64,000 nt of DNA from Poronia punctata (Eukaryota > Ascomycota > Sordariomycetes > Xylariales > Xylariaceae), in NCBI GenBank assembly GCA_022579005.1, contig MU401560.1:62001-126000 (forward strand), read 5' to 3'. Both the position numbers and the translations under genes were made by a program. The notes below the pieces were generated by a model, which was not told where the DNA came from, did not search any database, and saw only the letters and a list, made by a program, of their open reading frames with translations. Of the stretch, positions 1 to 12,127 are shown piece by piece; position 1 is the stretch's first letter, and each line of letters begins with the position of its first letter.

Positions 1-1006
1 TATGTATTGTTTTCTTTTCAAGAGAGTGTTGGATGTGAAATGAAACGTTCGTTGGATGGATAGATTCTGGAAGGAAAAGTTCAATCGGTCCCGTACCCGT
101 CAGAGTTTTCGCATATATAGACCGTGGCCGGAAAGGTTCCGGCCTCGTTTTTGCATCATGGCCGGAGCGGCTATGAAGGATCAGTGACGTGTTCCTTCGG
201 ATAAGTCTTCGCCTAGCGTTTGTCTTACAAGAGTCGCCCAACCGACTACCTACCTTCTAATCGTACACGAAAAATGACCTAACCCTAACCTACATTGGTA
301 TGTGAATTTTCATCATCATCATATCAAGGAGGAGGAAGAGGGGGGGGAGGATGATGAGCGGGCAAAAGCATCGTAAAGTTAAGCCCCTGACTTTGAGGAG
401 CCGATACAATCCGGCCCTTTCCTCATCTATCCAAGTAAATAGGGAGAAGGATGGGTGATTTATTGAAAACGAGAAAAAAAAGGACCGAGGCGAAGGAAAA
501 ATGTCCGAAGTGTATTACTTAACCAGTAAGTAATAGATTCCCCGCTGAGGCCGGTTCGAGACCGATACTGGCCGGAATCATTCCGGCCAAAACTCCGCAC
601 ACGTGAGTCTCCACCCCACCGCCCGCCGGGCCTTTGCCTTGTGTCATCCTTATATCATTTTGCCTACATAACTTAGATTTTCACACCGACAATTGCATTG
701 CAGGAAAGAAGAAAAAGTAGAGGATAGATAGATAGATGGATGCCGGGAGGACGAAGAGATCGTCATCATTCGGTAAAAATAAAAGAAAGTCTATTAGGGC
801 CAAGGTGGCATATATAAGCAAAAAGAGAGGTCGTAAAAGGCTGGTTGTAAACATCCATTGAAGAAAAAAAAGCTGGGAAAACAACCGTACATATATGCCA
901 GCCATTCCGTGTGAATAGGGGTATCCAGTAACTCCTGACACATGTTTACGAAGTGGCGCTCATGGATACCCATGTAAAACCACGTTCCATGTCAGATGCA
1001 AAAGGT
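1..1006. other. intergenic spacer, no gene seen
   Basis: I see no supported gene. The stretch holds purine-rich low-complexity DNA around 330-360 and a short inverted pair near 560-590 (GGCCGGAATCATTCCGGCC, a 19-bp near-palindrome). The longest open frame on minus (681-941) is hydrophobic but has no family signature and lies in repetitive sequence. Confidence 0.6.
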
Positions 1007-2341
1007 CTAATTATTAGAAATACGCGGGGTTGGTGCAGTGGTAACGTACGTCATGGTATGGTGAAAAGTACTGTAATGATAGCGCTTGGATACCGTTGTA
1101 AAGGATGTTAGGGCTGGCACGTCTGTCTTCTTGCCCAGGGCCGCGCCTGAAGGTTTGGATACATGCAAGGTTTTCAGCAAAATCAGAGAGGAGCTGAGCG
1201 GTATTGACAATTCAGCGGGTTGAAAAGAAGCAGTAATAGTGGACAAAGTGGACGAAATGGCTGCTGAGGACGACGGGGCGGTTAGTTGAGATAGCCGACT
1301 CGGCGGATGAGACCCAGGCATCTTGGACTCTTTATATAACTTCTTAAACCTAGACGGACCCTCGGCAGGGAAACATGGACTCCAACTCGGGATCGAAGGT
1401 ATCGTGGGTCGGTCTGGCTGCAGAGCACTTGGGTGAACCGTACATGTTGTCAATACTGTCACCGTGACACGGATCATTGTTGTTAACGTCAGTTTCGAAG
1501 CTGGTTTACCGACGTCCAATGAAGTACTGCTGTGCACATCATCTGGGATAGCCCCGTAATATTTTTGGTCGTGCCTTTTCATAATTGGGGAATCAGCGGA
1601 ACTCGATAAACCCCCTACATTGATGGTCCTTAAAGGGGTATCATATCCTGGGTTCACTGTGATTGTACGAGTGCTAGTCGACGTGATAGTGATTTTTCCT
1701 CTGGAACGTCTACCGGTGCGCGTAAGTGGCGAAAAAGTGGTGATATACTCGCTTGAAGAACGTAGAGACGTCACCACGCCCATAGTGTTAGTGGAGACAT
1801 GGTCAGTTTCACTTGGTGTGATGACTCCCGAGATTGAAGTGGTCGTGGACGAGCTTTCGGTGCCGCATTTGCGAGATGACAATGGCTCGGTAGTTGATAT
1901 GACTGGATTTATTGTACTAGACGTGTAGGTCGACATAGATGTGCTCGATGTAGCCTCCGCCATAGATAAACGGAAGGAGAGTGACTGAATCGAAAGTACC
2001 AGCTGCATCATATAGTTTATTGCCCCCGAAGTTGTATTGGTCAGTTCTGCTACCATGCGAGCGAGGTCTTCCTCGTTGTCTGGGAGAGTACTATCCATAA
2101 GCCCCCGAGTGTCCCTTTTCCTGTAAATATTGGGATACACATGTCCAGTTGATTCAGGCGACAGTGTCGGGGAAACTGGAGACATAGGCTCGGACAGTTT
2201 GCCCCTGTTTTCATCAGCTGCCGGGTCGATTCATATGCATGTAGACGAGCAGTAATAGGACTGTGAGTGTGGGTGAGCATGAAAATTGCACAAAAGCACC
2301 ATGGCCACCAAAATAATGATGAAGCTTGCGAGACTGAGCAT
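1007..2341 (-). CDS. Ser/Thr-rich secreted or cell-wall-type protein, with in-frame TGA or unrecognised short intron
   Basis: No family is recognised. Reading from ATG at 2341 gives a clear signal-peptide-like start (MLSLASFIIILVAMVLLCNF), then a TGA at 2233-2231, and the same frame resumes directly into a 392-codon open stretch ending with TAG at 1007. The long part is very rich in Ser and Thr, as in O-glycosylated fungal surface proteins, and carries Lys-Arg dibasic sites (YRKRD, MKRHD) of the kind cut by Kex2-type proteases. A 57-nt in-frame intron (2261-2205) would remove the stop: it ends in CAG with a CTGAT branch-like motif about 9 nt before, but its donor GTCCTA is poor. A 42-nt alternative with donor GTCTAC ends at the same acceptor. 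Otherwise the gene carries a nonsense mutation. If the upstream part is ignored, translation could start at 2185 and lack the signal peptide. The match of frame and signal peptide favours one gene. Confidence 0.5.
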
Positions 2342-5183
2342 CGTTGTTTCCTACCGGGCCCAATAGTAAAGCGGGTTGGACGATCGTGCTAGAGTGCAGA
2401 CTCGGTGGTATATCTTTCTAGCTGTGCTTGAGCCGATTCCAAGGCTAGCGAGACGGAAACAGACACCCTTTACCAAGGCTCAATAGCCTCGGCCGGATTG
2501 GGTTCGAATGTTTGCCAGGATTGCACCGCCAGGGCCGGGGATTTCATGTTGGTGGAGACTGTCGAAAGACGCTCGAAAGTCCCTCCAGGCACATTCCAGG
2601 CGGTAATTGAGGACGGTTTATGTAAGCATATACCACTCAATCTCTCAAGCCAATATAGACAGGCCAAATGGGCATTGGCTTATAGCTCATCTGTGTAGAT
2701 TGTGCCATAAAATCTGCACTACAGTTTTGCGGAGGAGACATTTTATACAGCGGCATAGATACCGTCCAGCATCATCTATAAGGACCGCCGTCTGAGGTTG
2801 TATTGATCTGTTTTACAGTTAGTCTGAGCTTGCCTGTCACCGTCACTGAGGCACGCGTCCTGGTTATTTCATCCTGATCCTCGTTGAGCGGTTTCGATTT
2901 GCAGGTGTCGTACAGCAGAGGTGGTGTAAGCTAGGCTGTTTGATGGACCTAAAGGATGCCAGGTGTCGTAGACCCCCATTTCAATATCCAAGTCTGAATG
3001 TTGTAGTCGGTCACTGACGACGATTCGATCTTGTTGTCTTGTCATGGGGTTGGCAACCAAAAGTAGTATGAAATTGGTGGGTGGTAATAAATGTTTCTTA
3101 TGGTGCTTAGTGCGCCTCGGTCGCCTCTTTGTTGGGATGCCTGTATTATGCACCAAGTGATATGGGACCCCGAGGATATGGCGTGGTGAGATGACGCTTG
3201 CGAATCTGCGATGATTAAAAAGCACTATGCTGTAATCGCTAGGTTGGAGAGGGTCATGATTCGTACCCGGCTTCCACTCGTCCTAGGTTTTCCTTCTCGC
3301 GCCAGTCTGTCAGGGAGACACTTCCGATGTATCTTGGGTGAGAGGACCGGCGATTCTCGGATTCGACTTGTTACATGCAAAAATAACCCTACAAACCAAT
3401 AAAGTCCTTTGCTGACGGAAGATTTGTGACCGCAGACTGAGCTGGTAGGTTTTTGAGGGTTTCCAAATAGGCAGGGATTTTGTGGAATGGCCACGTACTC
3501 GTACTCATCAAAGTACCCAAATGCCCACAAACATGGAACCTCGTGCATAAATTACTTACCAACCTCGAGTCTATGCCCAAGTTCCAACCTTGAATCACGA
3601 TGCCGTACATCTCGTGCATAACAGCTCACTGTTACCAGCTACAGGCAAAATGTGTCCTAAACAAACTACGGTACATATCCGCAATGTAGTACTTGTGTAG
3701 ATGTAGATCTTGGATAGTATCTCAGGGGGAAGCCTAGAGGGGAGGTGAGGGGGGTGTGAGGTGAAGTAGGTACGAGTATGTGAGAGTGGGCGGCCAGTCC
3801 CGTTAATTAGATAGTGTTCCTTGAGTTGGTATGTAAACTACTCGTAGGTATCTAGAGGATGTAATGGCCTTTCCTTGTTACCTTGGGTTGGGCAAGATGC
3901 CACCAACATTCCGCAAACGGCAAGGTAATAAAATTAATATTACCCGTGTTTGGCGATTTGCGATCCCCGAGTGGAATAGATTCAAGTCGAGCAGGTTCTG
4001 AGCAGGAGTGGCAGGCACGCAGGCACGCAGGATACAAAACTCCCTGCATACATCACCTAACATTGCCCACTGGGAAGGGAGGCGGACTAGGTTAGTGTTA
4101 GTGCTCCATTTCTGAGGACGAGTAAATGAGCAAAAAGACGTGGCTGACGACTTGAGTTTTGGCGGAGAAAAGCTGTGACACAGCTGATACCCTATTCGGG
4201 GTTGTCGGTACTCCCGGAGGTAGGGATGGGCGTATATCTTGACCATGTACAGAAAGAAAGAGAAGGGCGGGCTGTACTCAGGTACATACACGGTACCTCC
4301 TGAGAGCAAAACGCGTAGCTATACGTACCTTGGCACGTGATGAACTAGGAGTAAAGGCCAATAAGAACATCAATAGAAGCTAGCGCTAGCTTGTTTCCAG
4401 TTAGCGAGGGGATAAATGACCAGGTTTGACTCTTGTCATCTCTTCCTCTTCGATGTACATGCACGCACTACTGTTTTTCGCGAAGGCGACTGAGATAGCC
4501 TGGCTCCTCACAAATTTCATTCAGCAGCCCAAAGCATGAGCGAGCACATCCCGTCTATTGTGCGCTGCCGCCAAACCAAGAGCAAAATGAGACCAAAGCC
4601 CCAAACTTTTAACCAACGTAACCAAAGGGCAACAATGGCCGCCCCCATAATAATAACTCATTCTCCCATCCATCATCCTCCTCCTCTCTTTGCCAAAACA
4701 TCACCAACACCATGATCATCACCGTTACTAAATTACACACCACTTTCTGCCTTGCATAAGCATTAAACGGCCTCCCGCCAACATCACCACCCTTCTGCCT
4801 GCATAAACCAACAATCCATCACACCAGCGACGGGTACTTGGCACTACTAAACGTCAAGGTTGGGTTTCCGACAACTACTGGCGTACTACTACACCAAAGT
4901 GTAGCACGAGGTCACTCATCTACACCATACCGACGCTTCGACCATCCGGCTGCCATAACGCAGACCGCCAAGCTACGTCGAGTCTGGCGGATCAACTCCA
5001 CCCCGTCGTCAGTCTGAATAACTGGACATTCCTTTCCTAGTGCACTTGAATCCATTATCGCGGTCGACCACTCATTTGGCATCGTCAGCGGGTTGTATTG
5101 GCCTACAGCCATAAGTGCCTAGGATCGAATATTGGGAAAGCTCAACGTCGGCATAAACCAGTATACCAAAAACTCGGCAAACA
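2342..5183. other. intergenic spacer, no supported gene
   Basis: About 2.8 kb with only short overlapping open frames on both strands and no recognisable motif or splice structure. From about 4500 to 4860 the sequence becomes C/CT-rich (ACCAACACC-type runs), which is the usual look of a fungal promoter and 5' leader for the gene starting at 5184. Two copies of the TACGAGTA/TACTCGTA word lie at 3771 and 3839. Confidence 0.6.
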
Positions 5184-6085
5184 ATGCCTTCTAACCCCAA
5201 GACTACATCTCCATCCAAGGAGAAGGACCGCCGCAAGTCGAACAGCAAACAATCTGCTACTGTTACGGTACGGGTATCACCAGATCGGCTACGCAAGATT
5301 CTCGACCCGACTTGGAAGAAGGAAGAATCGCCCACCAAACAGTCATCCGCTTCCTCGCCTGTGCCTCCCACGGAGGTCCCCGTTGCAGCAGTGTCGCAAG
5401 ATGAGAATGCTTCTCCATCAAGCCCTGGCACACCAGCTACGGGAGGCACTCCTGCTCAGACCCCCATGGGTCCTCCTACAGATAACCCAAAGAAGAAGGG
5501 TGTCAAACGCAGTGCTGCAGCTGCGAATGGCAATGACTTGACAGCGAAGATCAGGGGCAAGCCCGGCCCGAAGAAGAAAGCCAGACTGTAAGTGTTGATG
5601 GTTATCCTCGGTTTCGTGGCATCACCCACACGCGTCTCCTTCCTGTCGGTCCCTCATACTGTGCTCGTGTCGTGCTAATATAGTCGCTCAGGGATGACGG
5701 TACCATCGACCCGAGCGGGCGGCCCAACGGCGGGGCATACCATAAGCTTGGTCCCAAAGCCAACCAAGGTGCTATCAACGCCGGCCTCCGTGCGCTTGAT
5801 CGATCCGGCGCACCATGTCGTAAATGGACCAAGGGTGGCTTCAAGCTGAAGTCATTCACTGGCGTCTTGTGGGAGATTCCACGATGGACTGCACCTCCGA
5901 AACCCAAACCCGAAGAAGCAGCTACCGAGGACGCGGTGGCTTCGACCGAGAGCAGTAACAAAGAGAACAAGGAGGCCAGCCAACAAAAGAGCGATAAAAC
6001 CCCCAGTAACGTAGGGGCCGAACCACAGAGTATCCCCCCAAGTGTGCATGCTAGCTCGCCCGCTCCTATGGCCATTACGGCTTAA
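5184..6085 (+). CDS. ies4: INO80 chromatin-remodelling complex subunit Ies4
   Basis: Predicted 265-aa nuclear protein, a fungus-specific subunit of the INO80 ATP-dependent nucleosome remodeller. Two exons: 5184-5587 and 5692-6085; the 104-nt intron has donor GTAAGT, a GTGCTAAT branch point and acceptor CTCAG. Exon 1 carries a basic Ser/Lys-rich N-terminus with a VTVRVSPDRLRKILDP segment, a low-complexity Ser/Pro/Thr linker, and a GKPGPKKKARL stretch running into the splice site. Exon 2 holds the most conserved block of the family: DDGTIDPSG, KLGPKANQGAINAGLRALDR, GAPCRKWTKGGFKLKSF and GVLWEIPRW. The tail is acidic and Gln/Ser-rich. Splicing joins KKKAR to LDDGTID in frame. Length is typical of filamentous-fungal Ies4 and about twice the yeast protein. 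No neighbour suggests co-regulation. The assignment rests on recalled family motifs, mainly the AGLRALDRSG...WEIPRW block. Confidence 0.85.
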
Positions 6086-8692
6086 CGTATTTCACATATA
6101 CAACATTCCTTTTATTCTACCATGTACCATCCAAGTGTGGAACTGCCGCACGGAATCTGTCTTCAAGGCGTTTATGGACCAAACAGGGGCAAAGCATGGC
6201 GTTTTCCGGTTTCTTATTAGCATTTTTCCAAGATGGACAGGTCCAGGCACATGGCAATATGTTCTACCTTTTCCTGGGGCTACGCTTAGTTGCTGAACCA
6301 TGTCACAGCGTTGAGATACCCGTGTTGAAGTCGTCTCGACGAAATTGTACAATAATACAATACAGCGTTTCCTTCTCATCCTCGCTATGATATTACTGTC
6401 AATCTGATCTTGAACAGCGTTTGGTACTTTCCGCGGCAGCATGCATCAAACTCGTGAATGCTTTTTATCCATTCAAGCCGTACAATCGGTTTCTTTACAG
6501 GTTTTTATTGGAGCGAGATGACCATAGCCAAACCCTCCTACCATTGTGTCGTGTCAGTCTTTACAGGACAATAGACCTTCATTCCCCGCTTAGGCTTTAT
6601 TCGAGTTGTTCCACCTTTAGAAAGGCCAGGTCTCGACTCCTTCCATACATTGCTAAAGGATTCTCTCTGTGCCAAGGGTCCGCCACAACCCAGGCAACTT
6701 GCTGAAAAGTTAGGTACGAGTACGTTGGGCAACATAACAATTGTCTGTCGCCTTCCCCTCGATGCTCTTGACCTGAACCCCTCTTTGTTTACACATCGGA
6801 TTCACTAATTGGACGAGGACGGATAGGGGACTGCCCTTTTGCATGGTTTTTGTTGTTGATATATGTATCTTGGGTTGATGGACCACTTTTATATGACGCT
6901 TCACTGCGGCGGCCATGTGTGTTTCTACCGGTATCTCCTAGATATGTTCTTAATATATAAGGCGGGATTTCCTTGTAACGATAGTGTAATGATGTTCCGG
7001 TCGCTGATACAATGCTAGGAGAGAGGCAATGTAGAGCTTTTGATTTAGTATTGGACCGATCCTATTGTTCCCGAGTACCTACATCCCCCCCATCTCATAA
7101 ATAGACAATACAATGCTATGTGTAGAAACTTAACCTAGGTATGGAAGTCACCGTAGATACTCAGTAGATTAAGGTACGTATTTATGCCTCGTAACCTGGT
7201 CATGGTTGGAGTCGTACGTACTTACATACTGCATACGTGCGGTCTAAATCCTGGTTGCGAGATATGTGTAGGTTAGGCATTATCTATCTACCTAACTATC
7301 CACCCGGATCTAGGGATGAAATCGCAGCCATTTTAAAGCACCATGTGTATCTAGGATTGTCAGCAGGCTTCATTATCCCTCGGCAATACAAGTAACAAAC
7401 CACATGTCATACCTACTCGTACAACCCTGACGATAGGAGTTGCCCTCATCAAGGTTATGTACAGTATCAGACGCTAAAATCTAGACGAGGGAGTGATTCC
7501 TATTCGATCGCGCTAAATACGGTGTTAACGCTCCGACCAAGCCGACTGGGAGCGTTTGGTAGAATGCTTAAAGCATGGTGATCACTTTACGTATCTACCT
7601 TACGTACGTGGTACATTACATATATGCATGCGTGTTAGGCCAGATAATAACCAGTCACGGATAACCCTGTACAGGCTCCAGAGAGGATAGTAATGAACTG
7701 GATGTGTCAATAAGGTCCTTGTTTTTCTTGGATTGGGAAGTAAAATGGACGTTTGCTCTAATAGATTAAAGCTCGAGACAAGTTTACACACAAGACGCTG
7801 TTATGTGCATATCTAGTATTACCTTTTGTTTATTGTAAGATAACTAAATATCCCTTTCCTATAAAGACGTTTTATCGTTAAAGCGGTGGTGACTATCTTG
7901 ATATTGACATGCGCACCTGAGCACCTCCACAGGCACCTCATTAAACCTAAGATAGGTGATGGAAAGAGACCAAAAGAGGAAAGAGATGGGGCTCACATAC
8001 AGAAGGTCTAGGCACTACGATGGGTTAGGTCTAGGTACTCGTCTAACCTACACGTTAGTATCACTTGCCAACTGTACCTGTACCGAGTACGTAAAGCCCA
8101 TTGTAGGTAATCACGACATCACAGATGAGACCCCCGGTCCAACCACCTACAGTACATTCTTTCTCTGTTCAACTTACTTCTGTCCCTCATCATTGTTATA
8201 ATAGGGTAGATGCTGAGGGCTGTTACCAACGTGTTCCCTACCAGATGTAGATTTTGGGTTTACTTTGCCTCAATAACCCAATAATCTGCACTTCCTTCGT
8301 CTGATGAGTAAGACACCATTATCGATGAAACCAGCCTAAAGACCAAAGTATATCCCGTAAGCTGGCCCAAGTGTATTAAGACCTCGCTCGACCGGTTACA
8401 GGTAGCTTCAAATGAGCGCTGGAGCCAACCAAGCGCTTGTATTCGTGGCAGCCACCTACCTATTTGTATCATATGAAGCTTGGATATCGGTAATCCTTTC
8501 TGGATTTCTATAACGTCTAATACCGGCACTTTCTAGGTTATTGGCAGCTTCCATATCTCTCCCACCTGCCTGTGTCTCTCCCCCACTTTGACGAGGTCTC
8601 GCGACGCCACCATCACTTCCAATCGACCCTTCTGTTCTTTAACGTCACAAAGTCGCCGCTGAAGGAGCGAATCGGAACCCGGTGCAGCCGCT
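6086..8692. other. intergenic spacer, no supported gene
   Basis: About 2.6 kb between Ies4 and Gid1. Short open frames occur on both strands (for example 6092-6442 minus and 7956-8201 plus), none with a family motif, splice signals or a convincing start. TACGAGTA-type words occur at 6715 and 7414. Nothing else distinctive is seen. Confidence 0.6.
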
Positions 8693-11160
8693 ATGGCCAA
8701 CCCCTTCCAGCATGGGTCATCTGGGATACACCCGGACAGCACATCTCACGGTTTCCGTTTGGGAGCGTCATATGCATCAATAGTATCCGGCTCGAATCTA
8801 TCACTTACCTCGCCATCCATGCGATCGAACCGGGTATCATACCTACTCAACCCAACAAACGATTCGACGTCAGATTTATACTCCACATTGGCCTCGTCTC
8901 GAAGCTCGATATTCGATCCAGAAGACAACGACCATGTTCCCAGCGGACACGGCCCTAGTCCAGCATCGCGTCCTCCACAGGTGCCGTCTTTCTCTAGAGC
9001 CTTCGAGTTGTTCATGCCTCGACGAAGCACCGAGATGCAGTGGGAAACAATACAAAATAAGGCGTTCTTTGTTCCCTCCTATCTCAAGGGCTCGAGCTAC
9101 ATAACAGAGTTGGAAGACATACACAGAACAAAACAACTCGAGGCGGAGAGTAGACGACAAGTTGGAGGGGGTGTCCCGATGACTTCCCCGATGCTTCCTC
9201 AAGGTTTAAAGCCGCCAGTTTCACATATGGGTATGACCTTTGACTTGATTGAGCGTAACCCGGTATCAGAACACCCATCCACGGTGCCCCCCTTGCCAAC
9301 ACGGTGGAATAAAGACGACAAATACGGGCCCGTGGAGGTTTCTGCCAACGGACTGGAGGTGAAATTAAACCCGACCAAGGCGGGAAGAGACCAAGATCAT
9401 GAAGTATGCTTAATACGTTCGGACCACGCCATGCCGGTGGTCGCCGGTATATATTACTTTGAAATAACACTCCTCTCTAAGAGAAGAGACGAGTATGTCC
9501 GCCCGATAAAGCGACCCCTCAGTGTCTAACCTTGTACTAAGTTCTATATCCTGTACAGCATATCCGTATCCGTTGGCTTCCTAGGAAAGAATGTCGTACT
9601 ATCCAGGCCACCGGGCTGGGAGCCTGAATCCTGGGGTTTCCACGGCGACGATGGTGAAATCTATGCCGGCGGGAACATTGGTAAGAAGTATAAAGACACC
9701 ACTTTCAGTGCGAATGATGTTATCGGATGTGGTGTGAACTTCCGAACTGGCCAAGCTTTCTTTACAAAGAACGGAGCAAATCTAGGTTGGTTTCTTTCCC
9801 CCAGAACCCGTCTTGTTGGTGCCGTAACTGAGCAGGTGCGATTAGGGGTCGCTTTCCGGGATATCAGGGGAAAGCTGTATCCCGTCGTAGGCATGAAGAG
9901 AGCCGGCGAACAAGTCCGCGCCAACTTTGGCCAGAGCCCTTTCGCCTATAAGATAGACGAAGTGGTAGAGGTATGACAGCACGCGAGTCGCCATAGAAAC
10001 TACACTAACATATACCTCCCCTTTCTAGAATGAGAGGGTCATAGTGCAAAATGCTATATCTAGGACGAGGTAGGCAGATCCCCCTTTTAAGTCAGGCTCT
10101 AGCGCTTACCGTAGTAGTATCGAGAAACTTGCCCCCTCACTTAGCGAGACGGAATTAATTCAAAAGCTGGTTAGTCTATTCCCTGCCTCTCCTGGTAATA
10201 TCAGAATGTTAGAGGCGGCTTCTCACCCTTATGTAGGTTATGCAATTCTTGCAACATGATGGCTATGTCGAAACGGCCCGAGAGTTCGCAAACGAGCTTC
10301 TTGCCGAACAACAGGCATTAAGCAGCGCATCAGGCGTCCCTGTGGAAAACATCGCCATTAAGGACAATGACGACGCCCACAGAAGACAACGTAGGTCCTC
10401 ATTCTGTTTCCTATGTGTAGAGTCCCGATCACTAAACCATCGTAGGTATCAGAAGAGCCATCCTTGAGGGTGACATCGACCAAGCCTTGGAGCTGATCCA
10501 CGAGTCATACCCGCGGGTCTTGGAGAAGAACCAGGACGTGTGCTTCAAGCTCAAGTGCAGGAAATTTATTGAAATGGTGCGGAAAGCGGCGGAATACGAC
10601 ACCAGCCACGTGACGGAGACTAACGGTACCGGTCACTCTTACGAAGACACGCCTAATGAGATGGATATCGATGAGAGTGACCCTTCGGCCGGAATGGAAT
10701 ACGAATCTAGAGAGACGGAACCACGGATGGACGCAAACCTTTTACTCCACAAGACGATTGAATACGGCCAGGCTCTGCAAGCGGAATTCAAGAACGACAC
10801 TCGACGTGAGGTGACCAAGACACTTGAGGACATTTTTGCATTACTCGCCTATCCGAATCCGCTAAAAGTTAAGGAGTGCCAGCCTTTGCTAGATAGGAGA
10901 GGGAGGACAGCAGTGGCCGAAGAGTTAAACTCGGCAATTCTTTGTGGGTCTTGACGTGTCCCCTATATATCAATCTCTCATGACGCACAATTCTAACAGG
11001 ATCAACAGCCTCTCTAGGAAAATCATCAAGGTCGGCGCTGGAAAACATGTACGCCCAAACCAGCGTCTTACTAGATTATCTGCGAGAAGACGGTGGACCA
11101 GGTTCACTCATCTCCCTCCGGTCTGTGATTGAGGAGATACCCAGGTCACATCAATACTAG
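8693..11160 (+). CDS. gid1: GID E3 ubiquitin ligase subunit Gid1/Vid30 (RanBPM-like)
   Basis: Predicted 703-aa scaffold subunit of the GID/CTLH ubiquitin ligase, which in yeast directs degradation of gluconeogenic enzymes. Seven exons: 8693-9492, 9559-9970, 10029-10069, 10115-10169, 10237-10390, 10446-10943, 11009-11160; all phases close and the stop is TAG. Domains in order: disordered Ser-rich N-terminus (1-210); SPRY domain about 215-400 (GIYYFEITLL, SVSVGFLGKN, PGWEPESWGFHGDDG, FRTGQAFFTKNG); LisH about 425-458 (LSETELIQKLVMQFLQHDGYVETAREFA); CTLH about 488-540 (RIRRAILEGDIDQALELIHE, FKLKCRKFIEMVR); CRA to the C-terminus (ALENMYAQTSVLLDYLREDG). The third intron ends in tandem TAG acceptors 3 nt apart, so the start of exon 4 is 10115 or 10118. 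In the sixth intron the first CAG (10999) lies too close to the CTAAC branch and would create a stop; the second CAG at 11008 keeps the frame (ILSSLGKSS). Confidence 0.9.
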
Positions 11161-11745
11161 ACCTGTAGTTCAACCCCTGGTAGGGTTTTTTTTGATCAGT
11201 AGCGGCTTTGGAGAATGGTAGTTGGAAGGGTTCCCGACACGATCAGCGGCGCCCAAATGTGACAGGACTGGTGCTCTGCTTCTGCTTTGGTTGATGTTAT
11301 TTTGTTCGAAGTTCGGGCGTCGAAGTGTTGGTGCTGGAAACGGCTACTTGTATATTTATCGTCACCCATCCCCCTTCTTTGTTAACGGCCATGTTCTAAT
11401 GTCATTCAAGGGTGGCGTTTACAGGAAAGGGGAGGACAGTGTTAGTTGGCCAGCTCAGTTACCTCCATTGATAGCATAGGTGTCGGGGATCATACCGGAC
11501 CGGGAGCAAATAACAATACCTACTTTCTTTACCGGTTTCTCTACCTTTATATAGCGCCTGATTCTCCCAGGAAAGGGAAGGTCACAGCACAGTATTATAT
11601 ATACAATAAGAAAGTTGGTCAGAACAAGACGTGAAACAGCTTGGGACTGTTTTTTATATAACAAAAATACAGTTCAGGGTTGGTAGGTAAATAGGTAAAT
11701 AGTTGCTTTTATTTTTGGATTGCAAAAAGCAAAAGAGAAGGAAAA
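11161..11745. other. intergenic spacer with AT-rich 3' part
   Basis: Gid1 3' flank. No gene recognised. T-rich and A-rich stretches dominate from 11640 onward, and the A-rich run at 11728-11745 reads as T-rich on minus, a likely RNA polymerase III stop for the adjacent tRNA. Confidence 0.6.
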
Positions 11746-11816
11746 TGCATCAGCCGTGAATCGAACACGGGGCCCATCGATGGCAACAATGGATTTTACC
11801 ACTAAACCACTGATGC
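11746..11816 (-). tRNA. tRNA-Gly (anticodon GCC)
   Basis: 71-nt tRNA without intron. On minus it starts GCATCAG at 11816 and the acceptor stem closes with CTGATGC plus discriminator A at 11746. The D arm is GTTTAGTGGTAAAAT (A-box TGGTTTAGTGG), the anticodon arm CATTG-TTGCCAT-CGATG with anticodon GCC, and the T arm carries GTGTTCGATTCACGG (B-box GTTCGATTC). All stems pair with one wobble in the anticodon stem. A T-rich terminator (TTTTCC...TTTTGCTTTTT) follows on minus. The sequence closely resembles the ascomycete tRNA-Gly(GCC) pattern. Confidence 0.95.
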
Positions 11817-12068
11817 TTTCATTGATTGTACAAGTGGAGAATGTGTTAATTGTGTACTCATCGTGCTTTCTCTCAGCAGCCGGAATTTGAATTCATGGGG
11901 ACTATGAAATATATTTAGAGCAAGTCTAGAAATTAGGAGCGATGTTGGAAAAGATAGAAAGCAGATAATTAAGCATGCGTTGAGCGTACAAGTAGGTAAT
12001 GTGTAATCTTCCTTAAAGTTCTAGTATGACGGGAGCACGTTGCAACCAATACCAAAAAGCCGGGGGAC

Positions 12069-12076
12069 CTCGGCTA
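12069..12076. repeat. left target-site duplication of the AT-rich element
   Basis: CTCGGCTA immediately before the left inverted repeat; CTCGGCTG follows the right inverted repeat at 21346-21353. Seven of eight bases match, and the single difference is an A/G transition. An 8-bp duplication is the size expected for hAT-superfamily insertion. Confidence 0.65.
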
Positions 12077-12127
12077 TAGGGTTGGCCGGACCCGACCTAT
12101 TAAGGGAGGACCCAGTGGGTAAATGGA

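Noticed and set aside
541..600. Possible tRNA around GGTTCGAGACC
   Set aside because: The motif sits in a GGCC-rich palindrome; no cloverleaf can be formed.
5602..6075. 157-codon open frame on minus
   Set aside because: Antisense shadow of Ies4 exon 2, whose plus-strand reading has a family match and splice signals.
9084..9470. 128-codon open frame on minus
   Set aside because: Antisense of the Gid1 SPRY-coding exon.
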